Shown: positions 1-12,118 of the stretch, piece after piece | Layout: the number at the start of each line of letters is the position of its first letter | How positions within the stretch are numbered: the stretch's first letter is position 1 | Assembly: GCF_018139145.2 (NCBI RefSeq) | Contig: NC_059486.1 | Location: 3,224,001-3,288,000, forward strand | Source: Gymnogyps californianus | Taxonomy: Eukaryota; Chordata; Aves; Accipitriformes; Cathartidae | Direction: 5' to 3' | Length of the DNA stretch: 64,000 nucleotides | Program-made: the position numbers and the translations under genes | Notes under the pieces: generated by a model | Database searches by the model: none | Told to the model about the DNA's origin: nothing | The model's input: the letters and a program-made list of their open reading frames with translations, nothing else

Positions 1-2798
1 CCACTTTCCCCGGGTTTCAAGTAGATTTTTTTGGGGAGGGAATGGGATGCTTTGGTCCCTTCGCCCCTGCTGTCACCTCCAGTCCCTTCCCGGAGGAGGG
101 GACCTTCCCCGCTGCCCTGTCACGGAGGCAGCGAGAAGGGCCAAGGATTTCTGTTCCTACCCACGCGGCCTAACCCAAACCTGGGCATTCCCACCCAAAA
201 CGCCTTGGAGGGAAGGGGGGGGGGGGGCACTGCTGGTGGGTCGGGAAGTGCCCGAAGGAAGCGCTCAGCAACGGGGGGGGGCACACACAGCTTTTGGGAG
301 AGACACACCTCTTCCTAGCATTCCCGTCCCCGAGTGGAACCTGGGCTGGGGGAAGGAGGTAGAGGCCAGGGAGCTGGATACCCCGACCGGCATCTGGGGT
401 GGGGGGGGACCCCTCCCCACCGGGCCCTTACCCTGGGAGCCTTCAAAGACCATTTTAACAGCGATAAATGTGATCCCCCCCCCCATTATAAGAGGTTCCA
501 CCTGGGATATTTCTCCCCCATCACGTTTTTATAGCGAGATCAAGGACAAATTTGTTGCGTTGTGGTGGCAGGTCCTTGGTTTCTTGGTGGTTTTTTTTTT
601 CTTTCTTTCTTTTTTTTCTTTCCAAATGCTCTTCGGGGTAAAGCCCGGAGAAGTTTGCAGTTCTCCCGCTGCAATTAAGAGGGAGAGGGAGCGAGATCTT
701 GATTGCTTCTGCTCGTTCTGATCGCTTCGGAGGTGGGGAAGGGAGGGGAGGGGGGACGACGACGGGCGGGAATTGATTTTAGATTTCTCTTTTATGTCGG
801 GTCTGGTTTCTGGTGATTAAATTTCTCTCTTATGTGGACTGAACCTAGGGATAACTGATTAATAACATGCCACTTGGCGCCAACACGGGGTCTCGAGGCC
901 TTTAATCGGCAAGATGCACAAGAGAACAGAGAGAAACACAGAGCAGGACAAAACTCCACCAACTATTTTAGCCTGCTGGTCTCTGCCTCGGCGGATTTTT
1001 TTTTTTTTTTTCTTCATCTTTTCAGTATTTCCTGCTAAACTCGTAAACTTTATTTGATTTACAGCTATTTCATGAACCTGCTTAAACTAACATGTGTTCC
1101 GTCTTGTCCAACTGAATCATAAAAAACAATCTTGGATCCAAACGAGATTTTTTTTTTTTTTTTTTTTTTTAAGAAACGAGTTATTAATGACAGAAAATAG
1201 GCATTGTCTTGAACGGCGGCTACTCCGGCCCCCGGAGCGCGGAGGTTGGCGGCTCCTGCGCCCGGCAGCCGCGGGGGGGGAACCGGCCTTGGCTCCGCAG
1301 GTACCGCCCGGGCGATGGGCTCCGCCGAGGGAGGGTTTTGCGCGGAGATTTGAGCGCTCCTTTCCCCTAAAAAGAATTATTCGTTGGAAATGAACGATTT
1401 CCAAGCGTGCACTACCCAAAATGTGCTCGCAAAGGCATTAACCCACAGCCCCTGTGCTGGCAGCCTGCAGACACGCACCGGAGCAGGTAAACACGTATGT
1501 CTGTCTCCAAAAAAAAAAAAAAACAACCAAACCAGTCAGGCACGAAAAGAGCTCCTAATATTTTCTCAAACGCGCGAAAGCAGGATTTTCTGTGCCCACA
1601 ACCACTTCTACACCTAGACCAAAACAGACAAGCACGTATCCGGCATCAACGCTTAATATACGTGCAACAGGTATAAATCTATGGTGATGTATAGATTGCA
1701 GGCGCTCACGGGCTTATAGAAAATCGGGTTCACCAAACCGAGTGCCAACACCAGCATCTATTCGTACCCAAATACTCAGCCCCGTTCCCCGCCTCTGTTT
1801 ACGTGGAAAAACCCTCCGGGAAAGCTACCTGCAACCCCAGAATTAGAGCCCCTACGCTGCGGGCAGCAGGATACGGCCGAGGCCCACTGCCCGCAAATAT
1901 CGCTGGTACTTCCCCGCACACCCGTGGGTCTCTGCCCCTCGGAAACCGATTTCTCTTCTGCGTTGGTTGCCGCGGAGCCATCCGCGGCCGCGCAGCGCAC
2001 CCGGGGTAGCGCGCAGGGCCCTAAGATTTACAGCTTGCGGCCTCATCCAGCCCTGGCACAAGGGGCAAGCCCCTGTAAGGGGGGAAATGCTCTTTTTTTC
2101 CTTTTCTCTTCCTCCTGTGGACATTTTTTGGGGTTTTTTGCGCTTAACATTTGCTGAAGGCAACAAAAAAACCTCTCAGGAGCTGTTTAGGTGATTCACA
2201 TAATCTGTATTTTCCTCACGCGGATAAAAGATGGGTTTTAGGATGGCCATGAGGCCCGCACGAACCCGGGTTAACGCGGTTCCCGGCCGCGGAGCGGGGC
2301 TGGGGGGGCCGCAGCCGGCCCTGGGAGCGTCTCCCGCTCCCGAAATTTGTGGGTGTCCTGTGAATATAAAGGACAATATGGTCATAACAGATCGGCCGGG
2401 CTCGGCTGCGCTTTCGCTCTGCGTTATTTAGGGGAAGGGGAAAGAAAAGGGAACAGGGGCGAGAAAAGGGGGGGGGAGAAACGGAAAAAAAGGAGGAAAG
2501 AAGGCGAGATGGATTGGGAAAGAGGACAGAGAGAACGAAAAATGAGTTGGAAAGAAAGAGAGGAAGAAAGTTTGCCGACGTGAGGGAGCTGCGTGGGTGC
2601 CCCGGGCTGCCCGCTCCCCGCTAAGGGCTTGTCTCTCCGGGAGAACCGGGGCGCAAGCGGGGCCGCGGGCCGGTCCTGCCCGCCGCGGGGGGAAAGGAAA
2701 GAACAAGTACAGGTGTCACTTGGGCGGCCTTTTCTTCAGCGAGTGATTCAAAGCCTTTCGGTTCGGGCTCCTCTCCCCACTCCCCCGATCCATCCCGG

Positions 2799-2825
2799 CC
2801 CCCCCCCCCCCCCCCCCCCCCCCCC
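2799..2825 (+). repeat. 27-base C homopolymer
   Basis: Uninterrupted C run. Comparable runs are 3842-3860 (19 G) and 12088-12116 (29 C). Length is unreliable in most sequencing data. Confidence 0.9.
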
Positions 2826-2834
2826 GCTCCCCCT

Positions 2835-3035
2835 TCAAGGTCATTGCAAGATCACTTTCAGGGAAAGGCACGGGGCGCTGAAGACTTTCCCCCTCTTGCC
2901 CCCATTAGCTCTCTTCCCAGGGCGAGAGCGAAGGCCTTATCTGCTTTTATTTTCTCCTTCGGGCCGAGATAACGCCCTGATTGACACCCTGTTTGGCAAG
3001 AGCAGATTAGCCTTTCTATTCTGGCATCGATAACG
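2835..3035. promoter_or_regulatory. Candidate enhancer: nuclear receptor, GATA and PBX/MEIS sites
   Basis: Within 200 bases there is TCAAGGTCA (2835-2843, ERR/NR5A-type monomer site), TTATCT (2937-2942, GATA), AGATAA (2967-2972, GATA), TGATTGACA (2978-2986, PBX/MEIS type) and CGATAA (3028-3033, weak GATA). The block is complex sequence sitting directly after a 27-base C run. Function is inferred from motif density only. Confidence 0.35.
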
Positions 3036-4759
3036 CGCCCCTCTCCATCGGGAGCATCAGTCATTGATCGGGGCGGGGAGGGGGATCCCATGGGCACCCT
3101 GCGCCAAAAAATCACCCGGACCGGCTCCCTGAGAGGGGGAAAAAGAGAAATGCAGCCTAATTTCCCTTTGCCCCTGTACCCACAGGAAAATTTGGGGCGG
3201 GGGCCGAGCCCCGACTCCCCCGGGCTGTAGTTAATTCCGGGGGAGATGCCTTTTTGGAGGCAGAGAAGGGAGAAAGAATAGATCCCTTTTGCTCCAGGGA
3301 CGCTCCTAGCTTGACTTTTTGGGACCCTCTCGCCCCCTCCCCGCTTGCCATCTGGGAGAAAAAGGGACCTCCATCCCACGGGCACGCGTGGGAGGCTGTG
3401 AAGGACAGCGCTGTGGCCGCGCCACGCGAGGCTCTGCAGCCCTGCCTCTGCCCGGCTGCTTATTTTTCATTTTCGTCACCGTTTTAAAGCCTGGAGTTCG
3501 CCTGGGAAATTAATGGGCTGTAGGGAGGGGGGAACGGTTTTTAATTGCAAACTTTTTTTTTTTTTTTGAAGTAGCCAGAAGGGCGGGAAAAAAGGACCCG
3601 AAACCACAAACTTTAAAAGAAAAATGCTGTTCACCTATAATTACAAAAAAATAAAATAAAAAGCTCTACCCAGGTATCTACCCCCGAAGGCTCGTCTAAG
3701 CATACAAATTCTAAACCACTAAATGCAGGATTTTGTAATGGAAATACTGACACGAGGAGAACTGTATTGGCGTTACTTTGACACAAACTTCTTGCTGATA
3801 AACCCTCAAATCAATGCACTCAGTCACTGCCCCGGTAATTTGGGGGGGGGGGGGGGGGGGAAAGCAACCCAAAACAAGTGAATGGATCAAAATGCTTTCA
3901 GAGAAGATGATTATTTTAAGTACTTGTTTTTTTCCCAGGTGTGTATTTCGCCAAAGCGGGTACGCGGCCAACAAAAGGGAGTTAGGAGTAAAAGAAGAGA
4001 GAACTGGTCGGAGAGGGGAAGTAAATTACCTAAAAATGGAAGGGAGGGGAAAAAAAAATATCCCTGCTATGGGGGAGCTAAATCTCGGGGCGGGGGGTGG
4101 GGTGGAGGGGGGAGAGAGAGTTAGAAAGCCAAAAATGCCAAAGCATATATGTTTTACAAGCCGGGGGCGGCCAGCGGCGCGCTGCCCCGTCCCCGGGCAG
4201 GGTGGCTGCCGAGGAGCCGCAGGCTGCGGGCGGAACGCAAAAAGGCTTTTCGATTTGGTTAAGCCGACCCAAGAAGTGATTTTAAAGGGTGTGCGGGGGT
4301 GGGGGGGTGGGGGGGGAGCGAGTTCATGCTCGGCACTATTTCTTACTGCTGACACCTCGACCCCACTGCAAGCCAGCACCCCGGCCATCCCCCCCTCCCT
4401 CCACCTCTCCAGGGTAAAATCCGAAAGGAGAAACCTCCAGGGCGAGGGACACCCCTCCAAAGGTAGCAAGAGGGCAGAGGGGCTGCGCAGGGCTCCGGCC
4501 ATGCAGCCACCAAAAACGGGGGCTCCCCGTGGCCTGAGGCCCCCGAGCAGGGCGGAGGGGCCCGGGCTACGCGGGCCTGATCCTGCGCTCCTGACTGCGG
4601 CGAGGAGCTGAGCAACAGGGATTGAGCCCGGGGGAGGGGGGGGGGTGCACAGGGCTCCAGCCCTCCCCCCCGCCCAGCCACGCACCCCCACACCCACGTA
4701 GGTAAGTGCCCACGGTGTGGGTGTCTGGGTCCGTGGCTGCTGATGGACGCTCCGGTATT

Positions 4760-5320
4760 TCTATGCATGCGGGAGCTTTTATATATAAATATATATGGAG
4801 TCCGGCGTATAGGCGGTGTGCACGCATTTATCCACTCGCTCGGGTTCTGGGTGTGCGCAGATTTGCACACACTCGCACTGAGCTGTGCGGAGGATGGGGG
4901 CAGACTGATGCTTGTGCGCACCCAAAACCTGTGTGTAAACCGTAGGTGAAATGTAAATATTCATGCGTATGTATGATGGATGGGGCACGGATGGCTTGCA
5001 CTTGCATAGATGCTATCGTGCGAGTGTGCATAAGGATCTCTTTATCCGCAGATCCACGCACATACGATTTTGTGATGTGCGTGTGTGTCTGTGTATATAT
5101 ACATACATAAACAGACACGTATATTTATCCACGCGTATCTATATATCTCTGCACTCATGCGTTTATGTTGCACGGTCAGCCTGAAGATACAAAATTTGCT
5201 TAAACACTCGGGCAAGGCGAAGGCATCGTGCGTGTTTGCAAACCGTGTGTGTGTCCAGGCTTACAGATGCGTGCATACCTACACTTACATATATATACGC
5301 ATCTGCATGTATACGTGTGC
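4760..5320 (+). repeat. Imperfect alternating purine-pyrimidine tracts
   Basis: Repeated short runs of TA, CA/TG and CG steps (for example TATATATAC, GTGTGTGTC, CACACACTCGCAC-like pieces) over about 560 bases. They give many meaningless open frames rich in Y, I, H, T and C. Similar tracts occur at 6690-6810, 12880-13170, 15080-15330, 16500-16700 and 22200-22370. Confidence 0.7.
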
Positions 5321-6319
5321 TAGCTTTTTCCTGCTGCTCATCTTTCCCCCGTACCGGGCGGCGTTCGGGGCCCAGCAGCAGCAAGACCCCGGCGGTTCTG
5401 GGCTCGGCTCGGAGGCCGAGAGCCAGCGGTTCCCGGGCCGGATCCGGAGCGGGGCCGGCGGCGCCGGGCGGGCGGGGGGAAGCGGTTCCCCGTCCCCCGG
5501 CTGCAGCCGCCTCGGGGGGGTACCGGGGTGGGGGGGGTCGGCTGCGGGGAGAGGCTTTGATTTCTGATTTGGGGTAAGCCTTCAGCAGGAAGGTCCTATC
5601 CTGCTCTGGCAGCGCCAGCACCTCGGGGCACTCAGTGCCAGCCTGGCTCCCCGCAGGAGAATCATCCTCCGTGGAGTTTTTCCCCTCATCCCAGGTATTT
5701 GGGGGGACCCCGAGCTGAGGAGCGCGGCCAGATCCAGCGCTGCACTGGGGCAAATCGGGACAAGGGGGGGCTTTTCCTCCCCGACCCCCCCTCCCTTTTT
5801 TTTTTTTTATTCCCCCCCCCCATCCTTGCTGGTGCTTTTTGCTAAGGGCCTGGCTTCCCCTGGGTGTCTGCAGAGCTTGGTGGTGGTGGCGAGAGCTCAG
5901 CCTGGGGAAACGGGGTAAATCCAGGCAGGATTTTGCCGGCCGGGAGGGGAAGGCTGCCTGCAGCCCCCTCGGCCGGAGCAGGACTGGGGGTCCCTGCCTG
6001 GGAACACTCACCCTCTGCAGTGTCCAGCTCCTGCAGGAACTTCTCGCTCTTCCTTAGGTGTTGCTCTTTATTGTCTTTCTCCCTATTTCTCCTCCTCCTC
6101 TTCCTCCTCCTCTCTTTTTCTGTTGGAGGAAACAACGTTTTAGCATCTTTTTTTTGGTGTGAAATCTTTCTGCAGCGGCCGTGAGTGCATCCCAAAATCC
6201 CTCCAGGATGAGGGAGAGCTGGGACGCGGGGAAGCGCCGGCGGCTCCTCTGCAGCCACTGGCTGCACTTGGAGAGATTTTGGGGGTTTTGGGTGTTGGTT
6301 TGGTTTTTTTTTTTCCTTC

Positions 6320-6540
6320 CCTTGTCAATCTCATTTGGCAAATAATCGCCTCGATTTACTACTTTTTTTTTTTTTAATCAGAGCAAATAATTGGTTCCCG
6401 AAGCACACTTGAATCTGTGCAAATAACCACAAATAACCAGGTTATCATTTACTATATATAGCCCAGCGTGCCTGCTTCCAGAGGCGCCTGAGCATTCATT
6501 TGACAAGTTTCCTGCTCGCTCTAATAGCATTATTTAAAAA
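6320..6540. promoter_or_regulatory. Candidate cardiac enhancer upstream of TBX5: NKX2-5, GATA and MEF2 sites
   Basis: CACTTGA (6406-6412; TCAAGTG on the minus strand, NKX2-5 type), TTATCA (6442-6447, GATA) and a perfect MEF2 consensus CTATATATAG (6452-6461) lie within 56 bases. They are flanked by AAATAACCAC/AAATAACCAG repeats with a RUNX-like ACCACA. The mixed, non-repetitive composition inside a GC-rich flank suggests a conserved element. It is about 2.4 kb before the candidate promoter. Function is not demonstrated. Confidence 0.4.
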
Positions 6541-6949
6541 AAAAAAAAAAAAATTAAGCTGAATAATGCCAATACCGTTGGATTAACTGGGCTGCTCCTG
6601 GTGAAGCGGAGCTTCGCTACTGGTTTCCCCCTTTTCCATTCCAAGAAAGAGCGGGTTTTCCTGGAGTTTCCAGCGACTCCGTGCCTGCTCGGGTGATACA
6701 CACTCATATGATATATACACCCTCACACCGTATGTATACATATGCGTTGTACGTCTCGGCGTCCGAATATATATATTTACGTGTATATGTACACACACGC
6801 ACCTATGTATAGAGGTTGCACACGCACAGCTTCGCTGTATTTTGCATTGCACCGAATGGATTTCTTTGGGGCAAAAAAAAGCAGGAATCTCACTGATAGA
6901 ACTTTAAAAAGAGGAGAATAATACAAATTAACCTTCCATTACTGCTGCA

Positions 6950-7150
6950 GTCAACCATGACAGAATAGGCCAGTTGCGTGGTTGGTGACGTCTCCGTGTC
7001 CTATAGGAGCAAAGCTCGTGAGATAGCAGCTATCGCCTTGAACTCTCTTTATTTTATTGGAGTATGGCTGGTAATAAACAGTAATATTTAATTTGTCTGA
7101 GACCACAAATCGGCTTCTAGCTGGAAGGCTCCTTCGCCTTGACATTACAG
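6950..7150. promoter_or_regulatory. Candidate regulatory block with CRE-like site and paired GATA palindrome
   Basis: Complex, non-repetitive sequence holding TGACGTC (6986-6992, ATF/CREB-like) and a 13-base perfect palindrome GATAGCAGCTATC (7022-7034) that offers two opposed GATA half-sites. It resembles a conserved non-coding element by composition. No coding capacity is seen. Confidence 0.25.
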
Positions 7151-8859
7151 TCCTAGAGAGCCTGGACTTGCCGTCCTTTTCCCAGCTGCTTTTTTTTTTT
7201 TCCCCCCTCCTTCTTCACCCCCCCCCCCCCCCAACCTGCGGACGGAAATAAATTCGATTTATTTGCATCGTTTTCAACTTGTCTTCAAGGTGTTTGAGAG
7301 CTAGTTTGGCATTGGAGAGGTGAGTGTTTCCCAGGCAGCGGCCGTGCTCGGGTTCGCTCTTACAAACTTCAGAGATTTTCACTTTTGCCTTTCTTTCCGG
7401 CGAGGGGAGGGAAGCTCGTGTTTTCTCTCGCTACCAGCTGCGAGAAACCTTTCTCCTCGCTGCTTTCATTTGTTGTTTTTTTTTTTTTTTTAAGAGAGAA
7501 ACCTCTTCTTTCGGGCGAGCTGAATGCCTCGGGGGATGCTCCCCAGCACACGGGCGGGGCGGGGCGGTTGCAGCCACGGCGGCCGCGCTCGGCGGTCCTG
7601 TCCCGGTTTTCCCGCAGCGCCCAGCACCAGCAGCACGGTGATCGCCTGCTTTATTTCCTTATTTATTTATCCCCCCCCCTCCCCCGGTTTGCACCTTTCA
7701 GAGCAGCACCCATGCGATGGGAAGGGCTTTGCAGGGGCCGCCCGCTGCCCGCTCGCCCCAAGGCCGGAGCCGGGGCCGCTCCCGCCGCCGCCCGCCTTCC
7801 CCGCGGGGAAAGAACCGCCCGGTTTGCTCGCTCGTTTATTTGTGTTTGGAAGGGCTCCACGGCTCCTTTCCCTTCTAAAAGTAATGAAATATGGGACAAG
7901 CTTTGTTCTGTTTGTTTAAGTAGCGTTCTCTGGCTTATTCTCTGCGGCTACAAGTGCAGTTATTTTATTATTCTTATTTGCAACGGTTTGCTGTTGGCTG
8001 TTTCTTCTCAAGTAGCTGTTGGAACTGGCGTGCACATGGAAGGGGTTTGGGAGATGCCAAACTACACCCCCACAAGCACCCCCCCTCCCCAATAGCCGCT
8101 CACCCCCAGACTTTTCGCTTCCTCACCTCAAACTTTCAGAGGGCTCCGGTGTTATCGCGACCTGCGAGAGCTGGGAGCAAGGGTGGATTTGCTGAAAACT
8201 TCCGCGAAATGCAAAAGAAATGACCGAGAGGCAGAAAAGAGTGAAGGATTTTTTTTTGGGGGGGGGGGGGACGGGACGGGACACGACGGGACGGGACACA
8301 CCGACGAGAAGAGGGTGGGGGCAGGAGGAGGATGGGCAGAGCAGATCTAAACCATGCCATTTATTCCGAGTCTTATCAAAAATCCGCCTCGCCAATCTGG
8401 TTCTCTTCAGCCTGCAGAATGCGACAGGGAGGCTGTTTACCCTGCGCTGACCTATTCAACTTTACCCTCCAAATAATACATTAAAAAAAGGGAGCGAGAG
8501 GGAGCGAAGGAAGATGCAGATAAACCCACAGCCCCGCTCCTCGCTGACGGTTTGATTATTTGGGCACGGCAAAGAGCTCCGGGGGGCTGCGGCCCTCGGC
8601 CGTGGCGGCGGGGCCACGGGGCAGCCGAGCCGCCGGCCGGGCAGCGCCGCGAGGGGTGAGGAAGAGGATGGGGAAGGGTAGGGGAAGGATCCTGGATGCC
8701 TCCAGAAGCGGGGACAAGGGCCACAACCCCCCGCACACACCTCAGGGTCCACCTTCGCTGGGTTTCAGTCCCACTCCGCCGCGTTTCATCCTTTTTTTTT
8801 TTTTTTTTTCCAGGTTATACCCATTAGGCGAGTCCATTTAGGGGGGATTCCCCCCCACC

Positions 8860-9085
8860 CCCCCAATAAAAGGCGTCTGTGAGCACTAGCAAATATAGAG
8901 CTGGGTTTAAATCCACACCTCTAGGCTGCCTTTGAGGGCCGGGGGGGCCGGGGGTGGTGCGAGGTTAGCGGAGCCAGCGATTTATTTAAAGGGGGTGTGG
9001 GGGGTGGGGGATATTCCCAGGCGCTGAATTTTCTCTTTGGTTGGGAGAGATGGATGGAGGAGGGAGGGAGGGAGCGGGGAAGGAG
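8860..9085 (+). promoter_or_regulatory. TBX5: Candidate TBX5 promoter and non-coding exon 1
   Basis: TBX5 has a non-coding first exon a few kb upstream of the ATG exon in human. Here a CCAAT (8863-8867) overlaps a TATA-like AATAAAAGG (8865-8873). Next comes a T-box element, AGGTGTGG on the minus strand (8913-8920), and then a strong donor GGAG|GTAAGG (exon end 9085). T-box elements and a GC box have been reported in the human TBX5 promoter. The arrangement and distance (3.3 kb before exon 2) fit, but there is no transcript evidence. Other donors, such as CAAG|GTAACA after 9895, are possible, so the exon ends are uncertain. Confidence 0.25.
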
Positions 9086-12000
9086 GTAAGGGAGAGGGGG
9101 AGGGTTGCTGGGGAGTTTGATGATTGTCTTTGTGCCTTGTTCTTGTTTGCCGGCCAGAAAAATAGGCTGGAAAAGGAGGTTTGGGGGGGAGGGGGCGGGA
9201 GGGAGGGCTGTGTGAGAGTGAGTCTCACCGGAGCAGGATCCCAGCTGGTTGGGCAGTGGGTCCCGGCACTTGGCGAACGGAGCTGGACGAGCCCACGTCA
9301 CCTCCGCGCTCCGCTCCGCCGCCCTCCGCGCCCGGCTCCGCGCAGCCACGGCGGCAGCGCCGCGAACCTGCCCGGAGGAGCGGCGGCTGCCAGCCCGCCC
9401 GAAACTTTTTTTTTCTTCTTCTTCTTCTTTTTTTTTTTTTTTTTTTCCCAAGGGGGTGCTGTTTGCTTTTTCCTCTCTTTCGTCCTCTCCCTCTTTTTTT
9501 GTGACTATTTTTATTTTTTTAATTTTATTTTTAGGTGGGGAGTAGAAAGAGCGGGGTGGGGAAAACTGTATCTTCCAGATCAGGCTGAGAAAGGGGTGGG
9601 GGTGGGGGCTTTATCTTGGTCTCAGGATCCTTTCTAGTGCGTCTGACAACCTGGAAGTGTTTGGAGAGAGCAGGGGGGAGAGAGAGAGAGAGAGAAGCAG
9701 GCAAGCAGGCTTGCATTGGATAGATTTTTTTCTTCCAGGCTGGGTTTTCACATGCTGATCCGCAAATAAATAAATAAAAGGAAATATGCACACGAGAAGC
9801 CTGATCCCATTGTAATTCCCATTGCAAAGGGGGAAAATATACACATACATTATATATATGGAGATGCATTGATTGCATGGAATTCAACAAGCAAGGTAAC
9901 AGCTCTTCCATTGCCATGTATGTCCGTCGGTGTCCGTAATCTGTGTGTGCGTGTGTGTGACCGAGGGAGAGCGAAAGTGGCTGGCTGGGGGCATTGTTAG
10001 ACACGAATTGTCTTTGCCGAGGAGCTGCGAGGCCTCGGGAGACGTGGGGTGCAGGGGAAGGGGGGGGACGGGGGGGGGCCGGCTCTCCCCAGGGCTCCCG
10101 CGGCGGTGTGTGGGGCTGGGGGGGGCCGGGGAGAAGCTGGAACAAAAGCAGAGGGTGGGTTTGGTTTTTTTTTTTGCTTTCTTTCCCCCCTTTTCTTTTT
10201 TTCCTCCCGCAAACCCACTTGGTGCTACTTTAGCAACGCAAGATGCATTTTTCATACAGCCACCGCGGCCTGGTTCTGTCAAGCTCCATTTCTTCTCAGA
10301 AGCTCTTTAAAGGGGAAAAAAAAATTAGAAGCCACGGATCGCCGTTTGCTCTTAGTTGTTGGGTTATTTTTTGCCGCCCCCCCCCCTTTTTTTATTATTA
10401 TTATTTTTATATCTGCTTAATTATGTCTCGACGCGGAGAACATCAGGGAGGCTCGCTGGAGCCGGGCTGCCCTGTGCTGCCATAGCTAGGTCCCTCTTTG
10501 TTTTAATAAACATGCTTTATTATTTCCACACTCCCCCCCCCCGCTCTCCCCCCCAGCTTTGCCAGCTCAGGGGGAATAATAGCTCCAAGCTGGAGGGAAA
10601 TCGATTAAAATATGGATAACCGGCACTTCCCAAGCCGCAGCAAGGAAAAAAAAAAAAAACAACAAAACAACAGTCCAGGGCAAAAAAAAAAAAAAAGAGG
10701 AGGAGGGGAAGAGAAAAGCCTTAAATGGTCCCTGGAGCTGCGGCTCTGCCCCCGCGGGCTGTGCCCGGGTCCGGGGCAGCGGCTCCCGCAGCGCCCCTCG
10801 GCCCCGCTCCCGCTCCCTTCCGCGCACTTTCCGCGCACTTTCCGCGCTCGTAGCGGTTTTGCTTCGCCCTTCGGTCACTTCGTGCCAGGCGCCTGGCTGG
10901 TGTGCGGTGGGAAAAGAGCGTTTGGGAAGGGAGAGAGGGAGGGGGGCGCGGGCCGTTTCTGGACACGATCTTTAGCTCCAGACCTGTGGACCTGGAGTCC
11001 CTTCGCTTTTTGTCCTTTTAAATTACATATACGTATATGTATATATTACCCACCACTAGCAGGGAAGATAATTTTCTCCCCCCTCCTTTCCACTCCCAAT
11101 TTTCCTCTGCATTTAAAGGAGAATTGCCTTTTTTCCTCTTTTTTTTTTTAAAAAAAAAGCTTTTAAATATTGTTGCAGGGAGAAGGAGAACATTCTCATG
11201 TACTTAAAAACAATATTGCCTCCATATGGTTGGCCTTTCAAAAGTGAATCCCCTTCTTTGAAACATGCAAGAGATTTTTTTTAAAGCTGCTAAAACTCTA
11301 AACTCCTTAAGAACAAAAAACTAACAGATAATTCAATTGCTTTTATCTTTTTTTTTGTGTGTGTGCTGCTTTGAAACTTTTACCATTCCTGATAGAGCCT
11401 TTAAAGCTACGTCAAAATACTGCTTTTAAAACTTACTGTGGTTACTCGCATCAGATGTAAACTGTGTATTTTTAAGCTCGTTTTCTCTGCTGGTGCAGTT
11501 TTAATCTAAATGTTATGGCTTAGTTCACTTCAGCCCCGATTCCACCCCCCATTCACCAGCCCGAGTGCGCGTTACCTTGCACAGTGTCTCGACCGATTGA
11601 TTTATCTGCACTTTTATATTTTCATTGTCTCGTCCATCCTTTGCTTTACTTGCAACTGTCCGGAGTGGGGGGAGAAAAGCCTTTTTTTTTTTTTTTTTTT
11701 CCCCCGTAGGGGTGCAAGAAGTTGAATTTTCTTTGAAAATGGGGTTATATAAGGGGCCTCGTGTGTCGGTGGCATTTGCCTGGTCAAAACTGGAGTGGGG
11801 TGTAAAGCTCCCGCTTCCCTGGGAGGAAAGTGGGGGCTTTCAGCCCCCTCGGCCGCAGCGAGCCTGGGGGAATTGGGGGTGTTCAAGGCTCGGGGGAGGC
11901 TCTGTGTCGGCGTGTCCCCCCCCCCCGCCTCGGACCCCCGACCTCCAGAGTCACTTGTGTGATGAGTTGGCCGGTCCACGGCCCCCCGGTGCCTTGCTCC

Positions 12001-12087
12001 CCATGTCCTGCCAAACAGACTTAAAATACGCTGTTTACCTTTTCCAAAAGATGCATTTAATAATACCGCCTCCCCCTTCCCCTCCCT

Positions 12088-12118
<31 letters not shown>

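Larger units (their letters stand above)
1..8840. other. 5' flank of TBX5, CpG-rich, no gene seen
   Basis: No reading frame here resembles a known protein; the longer open frames are GC-rich or low-complexity shadows. The region is rich in CpG and in homopolymers: G runs near 218-228, a 27-C run at 2799-2825, a 19-G run at 3842-3860, and many A/T runs. It also holds a purine-rich tract (2430-2571), imperfect alternating purine-pyrimidine tracts (about 4760-5320 and 6690-6810), and a GGGAC-type short repeat near 8271-8299. Blocks of non-repetitive, AT-balanced sequence at 2830-3070, 6320-6540, 6950-7150 and 8340-8480 look like conserved regulatory DNA. Confidence 0.6.

Noticed and set aside
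3814..4611. 265-codon open frame in the 5' flank
   Set aside because: GC- and G-run-driven open frame, low-complexity product, crosses a 19-G run, no family resemblance.
5163..6011. 282-codon open frame on the minus strand
   Set aside because: Composition-driven (proline/arginine-rich with a homopolymer lysine stretch), no domain, overlaps alternating repeats.
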